Below are positions 4,910-5,952 of a stretch of 5,952 nucleotides of DNA, piece after piece. Each line of letters opens with the position of its first letter. The stretch's first letter is position 1. Origin of the DNA: Soonwooa sp023440705 (GTDB lineage Bacteria; Bacteroidota; Bacteroidia; Flavobacteriales; Weeksellaceae); contig JAEXRP010000007.1 in assembly GCA_023440705.1 (NCBI GenBank), positions 1 to 5,952 of the forward strand, given 5' to 3'. Made by a program: the position numbers and the translations under genes. The notes beneath the pieces are model-generated. The model was not told where the DNA came from and made no database searches. It saw only the letters and a program-made list of their open reading frames with translations.

Positions 4910-5952
4910 ATGAAACTTAACATGAAAATGACACTTGCGGCTCTGCTTCTTTCTTCACAAGTTGTAGTAGCACAGCAAAGTAATGCAACGGAAAAACTTG
5001 ATCCAATTGTCCAAAGTATCGTTAACGAAACCAACAACAATTCGCAATTAGAAAACCTTGCTTTTGAATTACTTGACGTTATTGGACCACGATTGGTCGG
5101 TACGCCAGAAATGGAACAAGCTAATGATTGGACGATCGACAAATTCAAATCTTGGGGCATCGATGCTAAAAAACAACAATTTGGAGAATGGGCATCTTGG
5201 CAACGTGGCATCACACAAGTCGAAATGACTTCTCCTCGTGTAAAAAGCCTAGAATCTATACAACTGGCTTGGTCACCTGCGACTAAAAAAGCCATCGAGG
5301 CAGAAGTAGTCGTTCTTCCGAACGTTAATAATCCTGCCGAATTCACCAATTGGTTAAAAAGCATTAAAGGTAAAATCGTACTGATGTCGCAATACCAACG
5401 TACAGGTCGACCAGATTATCAGGTTAAAGAATTTGCACTTCCCGAAAATTACGAAGCTTATAAAAAACAAAAAGAAGAAGATACTGAAGCTTTCAAAACT
5501 TTAGTAAAAAATACAGGTTATGATAACACAACGCTTCCCGAAGCTTTAGAAAAGGCTGGCGCAGCTGGTATTGCTATTTCTAACTGGACTGGCATTATGG
5601 GTGCTAACAGAATTTTTGGAGCTAAAACCAAAAACATCCCGATGATCGACATCGCTTTAGAAGATTACGGCATGCTTTACAGATTGGCTAAAAATGGGAA
5701 AGCCCCAAAAGTGAAAATCAATACACAATCTAAATCTCTTGGGACAGCAAAATCATTTAACACCATTGCAACAATTCCAGGAAAAGAAAAACCAAATGAG
5801 TATGTGATCCTTTCTGCACATCTAGATTCTTGGGACGGCGCGCAAGGTGCAACAGATAACGGAACAGGGACTATTACAATGATGGAAGCCGCTCGTATCC
5901 TAAAAAAATATTATCCAAACAATAAAAGAACCATCATTATTGGACTTTGGGG
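4910..5952 (+). CDS. Secreted M28-family zinc metallopeptidase, N-terminal part, cut by the window edge
   Basis: The frame from the ATG at 4910 stays open for 347 codons to the right edge. In-frame ATGs at codons 5 and 7 are alternatives; all give a Sec signal peptide (MTLAALLLSSQVVVAQQ), with cleavage probably after VVA at about residue 21, so the protein is periplasmic or secreted. IGPRLVGTPEMEQANDW (58-74) is the 'GpRltGSpg...A' opening typical of M28 peptidases. Residues of about 100-275 form the inserted region where a protease-associated (PA) domain usually lies, including KGKIVLMS (153-160) and EKAGAAGIAISN (214-225). The catalytic core begins at SFNTIATIPG (282-291). The first zinc ligand is His304 in SAHLDSWD, with the adjacent catalytic Asp306; the bridging Asp is Asp316 in GATDNGTG. 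The following Glu/Glu, Asp and His ligands are off-window. Expected role: aminopeptidase or carboxypeptidase in external peptide breakdown; specificity is unknown. It is divergent from the acetyltransferase gene. Confidence 0.9.
   Translation, partial: MKLNMKMTLAALLLSSQVVVAQQSNATEKLDPIVQSIVNETNNNSQLENLAFELLDVIGPRLVGTPEMEQANDWTIDKFKSWGIDAKKQQFGEWASWQRGITQVEMTSPRVKSLESIQLAWSPATKKAIEAEVVVLPNVNNPAEFTNWLKSIKGKIVLMSQYQRTGRPDYQVKEFALPENYEAYKKQKEEDTEAFKTLVKNTGYDNTTLPEALEKAGAAGIAISNWTGIMGANRIFGAKTKNIPMIDIALEDYGMLYRLAKNGKAPKVKINTQSKSLGTAKSFNTIATIPGKEKPNEYVILSAHLDSWDGAQGATDNGTGTITMMEAARILKKYYPNNKRTIIIGLW

Noticed and set aside
4861..5364. Open frame of 167 codons on the minus strand
   Set aside because: It lies antisense to the M28 peptidase, whose signal peptide and domain match are clear. 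Its product is Cys/Ser-rich with no recognisable domain, typical of a shadow frame.
1..5952. CRISPR array, tRNA/rRNA, insertion sequence, phage or defence island
   Set aside because: I saw no regularly spaced long repeats, no tRNA-like cloverleaf sequence, no transposase or integrase, and no terminal inverted repeats; nearly all sequence is accounted for by six or seven ordinary genes.

Overview
The window looks like ordinary chromosomal DNA from an AT-rich member of the Bacteroidetes, most likely a flavobacterium of the Chryseobacterium/Weeksellaceae type. The grounds are the AT-rich composition, start codons preceded by A/T-rich stretches rather than clear Shine-Dalgarno sequences, and protein variants that I associate with that group (YpdA-type reductase, MerR-like CbpM, 'HKxGS'-type dicarboxylate/amino-acid symporter, lipoprotein L,D-transpeptidase). 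The genus assignment is inference from family resemblance, not a search result.

Layout. Positions 1-559 (minus strand) hold the N-terminal part of a lipoprotein L,D-transpeptidase whose catalytic end lies off the left edge. Positions 626-2833 hold a tight minus-strand cluster, read from right to left: a class B J-protein (CbpA-like), its small MerR-like modulator CbpM one base downstream, and a YpdA-type FAD/NAD(P) oxidoreductase 23 bases further on. The transpeptidase follows in the same direction after 66 bases. Positions 2976-4220 (plus strand) encode a DAACS-family sodium- or proton-coupled symporter, divergent from the J-protein across a gap of about 140 bases. It converges with a minus-strand RimJ/RimL-type GNAT acetyltransferase (4273-4788). 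Divergent from that gene, a secreted M28-family metallopeptidase begins at 4910 and runs off the right edge.

How the genes fit together. CbpA and CbpM form a known co-chaperone/inhibitor pair, and their 1-base spacing implies translational coupling. YpdA behind them suggests that protein-folding and thiol-redox homeostasis may be co-expressed, but this rests on gene order alone. The symporter, the acetyltransferase and the peptidase look like independent housekeeping or nutrient-acquisition genes.

I see no phage, insertion sequence, CRISPR array, tRNA, rRNA or defence module, and no clear new system. The points most worth a second look are residue-level. The YpdA lacks the cysteine of the GGGPCG motif but has one a helical turn later. 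The symporter has a rewritten NMDGT motif and no substrate-carboxylate arginine. A perfect 15-base palindrome sits between the acetyltransferase and peptidase genes.
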